Positions 14,640-17,006 of a stretch of 17,006 nucleotides of DNA are shown here, piece after piece. Source of the DNA: Candidatus Brocadia sp. (GTDB lineage Bacteria > Planctomycetota > Brocadiia > Brocadiales > Brocadiaceae). A program made the position numbers and the translations under genes. The notes beneath the pieces are model-generated. The model was given only the letters and a program-made list of their open reading frames with translations, was not told where the DNA came from and searched no databases. Positions within the stretch are counted from its first letter, which is position 1; the number at the start of each line of letters is the position of its first letter. Location of the stretch: positions 1 to 17,006 of the forward strand of contig JAUQXU010000133.1 of NCBI GenBank assembly GCA_030837935.1. The letters are read 5' to 3'.

Positions 14640-15596
14640 TTAAACAATTACAGAAGATACCTGAAGTGCTAATTTCTTACCAACCACGCCTGGTTTACCA
14701 TAATATTTTATTTTTTCTTCAATCTCCATATGTATATCCTCGGTAATTTTATTATCTAATCTTATGACATCACCAGCTTTTAGATTAAGGAGTTCGTTTA
14801 GTATCAATTGAGTCGTACCTAAAACCACTGAAGTAGTCAATTCTGTCTCTCTAATAACATCACCAATAATTGTAATCTCGTCTTTTCGCTCAATTTTTTT
14901 TATCTTTGACTTTATCATTACTGTTTCAAGACTTGTAACCGGAACACATAAAATGATTGTTCCATTACCTAACTCTCCATTTGCCGCAAAATTAATCGAT
15001 ATCACAAGCTCTGTAGCTGGGGCTATTTGCAATGACTTTATATCCATATCCATTTTTTCTATCTTCCATTCAAGCTGTACTAGGTTTGCCCAACAGTGCT
15101 TCATCTCGTCTATGATACTTGATAGTACAACACCTATTACAGACTCTTCAATAAGTGTAAGAGGTCTTATCTTCTGGGGTATTCTTCCTGGACCCCCTAA
15201 TCCTCTATCCAGAATAGCAAGACAGAAACCCACGTCAACGGTTAAACATCCTAATCCATTGAGAGGTTTTAAATTCACAACATTAGAACATACCATATCC
15301 GTAAAAGAATTCAAAAACACTTCGTAACTAAATTCCTCAATAGCAATAAGTTCAACATTTACCGAGACTCTTAAAAAACGGGAAAGTGTAATACTTATTG
15401 ATTTAGCCATCTCTTCACTAATCTTTTGTAATCGACGCTTTTGTTCTCTCGGGAACCTATCAGGACGTCTAAAATCATAATGTTGAACCTTTTTTTCTTT
15501 TTTTGGTTCAATCTTCTGCCCTACTAATACTTGCCCACTCTCGATCGCGGACAGAAGCGCTTCCACTTCCTGGTTGGTTAATATTGCATTTGACAT
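14640..15596 (-). CDS. fliM: Flagellar motor switch protein FliM
   Basis: A 318-residue C-ring protein that binds phosphorylated CheY and transmits the switching signal. The N-terminus has the CheY-P binding peptide in the form NQEVEALL (residues 8-15; usually EIDALL). A linker and the conserved HYDFRRPDRFPREQKRRLQ segment precede the CheC-like middle domain (FSYEVFLNSFTDMVCSNVVN, LAILDRGLGGPG). A C-terminal SpoA domain follows (TTQLILNELLNLKAGDVIRLD). The ATG at 15596 follows GAGGA with 7-base spacing. Keeping the CheY-binding peptide implies chemotaxis control, although no che genes are in the window. Confidence 0.96.
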   Translation of the reverse strand: MSNAILTNQEVEALLSAIESGQVLVGQKIEPKKEKKVQHYDFRRPDRFPREQKRRLQKISEEMAKSISITLSRFLRVSVNVELIAIEEFSYEVFLNSFTDMVCSNVVNLKPLNGLGCLTVDVGFCLAILDRGLGGPGRIPQKIRPLTLIEESVIGVVLSSIIDEMKHCWANLVQLEWKIEKMDMDIKSLQIAPATELVISINFAANGELGNGTIILCVPVTSLETVMIKSKIKKIERKDEITIIGDVIRETELTTSVVLGTTQLILNELLNLKAGDVIRLDNKITEDIHMEIEEKIKYYGKPGVVGKKLALQVSSVIV

Positions 15597-15619
15597 CAAA
15601 TCATCCTCATATTATCTGG

Positions 15620-16258
15620 CTATTGAACAACAAACTCTGTAAAATAAACCTGCAGTACACCATCTTCTATCTTTAGCACAACATCTACCGCGTCTTGTAT
15701 TTCTCTTCGAAGGTTTTCTTGTCCTTCTGTCCCTTCAATATCTTCTAATGTTTTTGACGAAAGAATAGAAATTAACCGATCTTTTATTTGTATCGATTTG
15801 GCTTCAATTTTCTTTTTAATATCTCCATCCTTTGCCTCAAGGTTTATCTTTGCCTTAAGATATCTTCTACCACCAGAGCCACTCAGATTGACGATAACAG
15901 GATCTATAGGTATAATTAAGAATTCTTCCTCAATATTTTTTTTATCATCTTTTCCGTTGTCCTCCTTCTTTTTAGATGTTGACGACGGCGACTTCTCCAC
16001 TTCAGTTAATTTCACTGTTTGTGCCTCCGGAATATCGTGGACTCTTTCCTTTTCCTGTCCCATCGCATCAAGTTGAACGTTTCCTGTTAAAGATGGGTAC
16101 ACCTTTGAAACAAATACAAACGCACATCCAACTGAAATGAGCACTACAGTTCCCATCATTATGATAGTTTTATTCCCTTTCCTCTGATTTATCGACTGAT
16201 CAGATACTTCATTTTCTTGCGTATTTTTCATTTCATTTTTAACTGTTTTATCTGCCAT
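15620..16258 (-). CDS. fliL: Flagellar basal body-associated protein FliL
   Basis: A 212-residue inner-membrane protein that rings the stator units and supports motor torque. Residues 1-29 are a polar cytoplasmic tail, and 30-52 form a single membrane helix. A charged linker rich in Lys, Glu and Ser runs to about 110, followed by the periplasmic FliL domain (IIPIDPVIVNLSGSGGRRYL, KDRLISILSSKTLEDIEG, LRREIQDAVD, LQVYFTEFVVQ at the C-terminus). The linker is longer than in enterobacterial FliL. GAGG with 9-base spacing supports the start, and fliM follows after 23 bases. Confidence 0.95.
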   Translation of the reverse strand: MADKTVKNEMKNTQENEVSDQSINQRKGNKTIIMMGTVVLISVGCAFVFVSKVYPSLTGNVQLDAMGQEKERVHDIPEAQTVKLTEVEKSPSSTSKKKEDNGKDDKKNIEEEFLIIPIDPVIVNLSGSGGRRYLKAKINLEAKDGDIKKKIEAKSIQIKDRLISILSSKTLEDIEGTEGQENLRREIQDAVDVVLKIEDGVLQVYFTEFVVQ

Positions 16259-16381
16259 AATTTTATACCTCTACTTTCTACCTCATTGTATAAAAAGCAT
16301 TTTGAAATACCATACACCAGAACTATTTATATAGCATTTACCTTTAATTGTCGAAAACTGCAGATTTAATTATTTGCCATT

Positions 16382-17006
16382 TTAATAATCGCTTTTCAAT
16401 AATTTTAACCTTTCACTCAATCTAACGGCGAGATTAAGATCAACTGATTCCAAAATTTTAGCCGAACTTTTACCATCCATCATCGTCAGTAATTTAACGG
16501 CAGTTTTCTCGTCCATTTCTTTTATGATCATAGCCGCTTTTTCTGGCTTCATACCACTATAGACGGCTGCTAATTTTTTAATGTTCTTTGATTCCACTTC
16601 GTCAAGTTGAGCGAATTCCTTCTTTAGTTCTCCCTTCTGTGTCGATACAATATTAAGGAGCTTGTTTAATTCTTGTTTGAGAGCATCGAGTTCATTCCTT
16701 TCGGTTTCCAGATCGGCACGTAATGATTCAATAATCTTCTCCTTATAATTTAACAATTCATTCTTTTTCTCATACTCATGCTTCTCTGTCTCTATTTCTT
16801 TAAGCATATTAGCTATTTCATTTGAGGAAAGTGGTTTAAATATTGTCATTGCGTTTTGTTTATATACAGCAGGCAACCTTGTTGTTAATTTATCTTTCTT
16901 GTCTTTACTTGTCTTTGCAACCCTAGCAGTGGATGTACCAAGCTGTTTCATAGTCGTATCAGCATCTTCTTTCGTATCTTGAGATATTGGTTGAGTCGTT
17001 TGATCC
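16382..17006 (-). CDS. Coiled-coil protein with MgtE-N/MotE-like C-terminal domain, 5' end outside the window
   Basis: The frame is open to the edge of the window. An ATG at 16951 exists but has no ribosome binding site, and 18 further in-frame codons upstream are open, so the gene is probably longer. After a basic, soluble segment, a long coiled coil runs for about 75 residues (repeated Glu/Lys/Leu, for example LRADLETERNELDALKQELN). It is followed by a C-terminal helical domain (KLAAVYSGMKPEKAAMIIKE, MDEKTAVKLLTMMDGKSSAK) typical of MgtE N-terminal, FliG-like or MotE-type proteins. Such proteins occur in flagellar operons near fliJ/fliK and motor genes; MotE acts as a chaperone for a motor component. 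No membrane helix is visible in the part present. The exact role is unknown. Confidence 0.75.
   Translation of the reverse strand, partial: DQTTQPISQDTKEDADTTMKQLGTSTARVAKTSKDKKDKLTTRLPAVYKQNAMTIFKPLSSNEIANMLKEIETEKHEYEKKNELLNYKEKIIESLRADLETERNELDALKQELNKLLNIVSTQKGELKKEFAQLDEVESKNIKKLAAVYSGMKPEKAAMIIKEMDEKTAVKLLTMMDGKSSAKILESVDLNLAVRLSERLKLLKSDY

Noticed and set aside
14953..15327. 124-codon plus-strand reading frame opposite fliM
   Set aside because: Antisense to clearly conserved fliM sequence.

Overview
The window is a near-complete flagellar export, switch and regulation locus of an AT-rich, Gram-negative-type flagellated bacterium. Every confidently called gene is on the minus strand, so transcription runs from high to low coordinates. 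The gene content, the AT-rich composition and the unusual small accessory genes would suit an anammox-type planctomycete (Brocadiales) or another deep-branching flagellate. No 16S or other taxonomic marker is present, so this is only a weak inference.

Layout in transcription order. 17006-14239: a coiled-coil protein with an MgtE-N/MotE-like end (cut by the window edge), then fliL, fliM and fliN. 14238-13672: a long non-coding gap. It holds a good sigma-54 type -24/-12 promoter for the next operon, a perfect 10-bp inverted repeat about 110-150 bases upstream of the predicted start (enhancer-like), and the worn remains of a small plus-strand helix-turn-helix gene. 13671-7079: fliO, fliP, fliQ, fliR, flhB, flhA and flhG. 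This is the type III export gate plus a MinD-like ATPase, but flhF is absent from its usual place. 7023-4690: a small two-helix membrane protein of unknown function, the flagellar sigma factor FliA, a small charged gene that looks frameshifted, and an HD-GYP protein. 4689-4201: a gap with a second sigma-54 type promoter. 4200-2536: a GAF + HD-GYP protein. 2535-2279: the flagellin leader with sigma-28-like candidates. 2278-1349: flagellin. 1217-15: a TPR glycosyltransferase, probably a flagellin glycosyltransferase.

The arrangement suggests a two-tier hierarchy. Sigma-54 drives the export-gate operon, which itself encodes FliA, and a regulatory HD-GYP gene. FliA then drives flagellin and its modifying enzyme. 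Two HD-GYP paralogues place c-di-GMP turnover or sensing inside the flagellar locus.

The least ordinary points are: (1) a FlhG that lacks the N-terminal FlhF-activating motif, in a locus that lacks flhF; (2) a split 34-codon/59-codon small gene between fliA and the HD-GYP gene; (3) sigma-54 promoters with a dyad-symmetric upstream element; (4) an HD-GYP copy whose terminal conserved motif is eroded; and (5) a degraded HTH pseudogene in the fliN-fliO gap. No CRISPR array, tRNA, rRNA or insertion sequence was seen.
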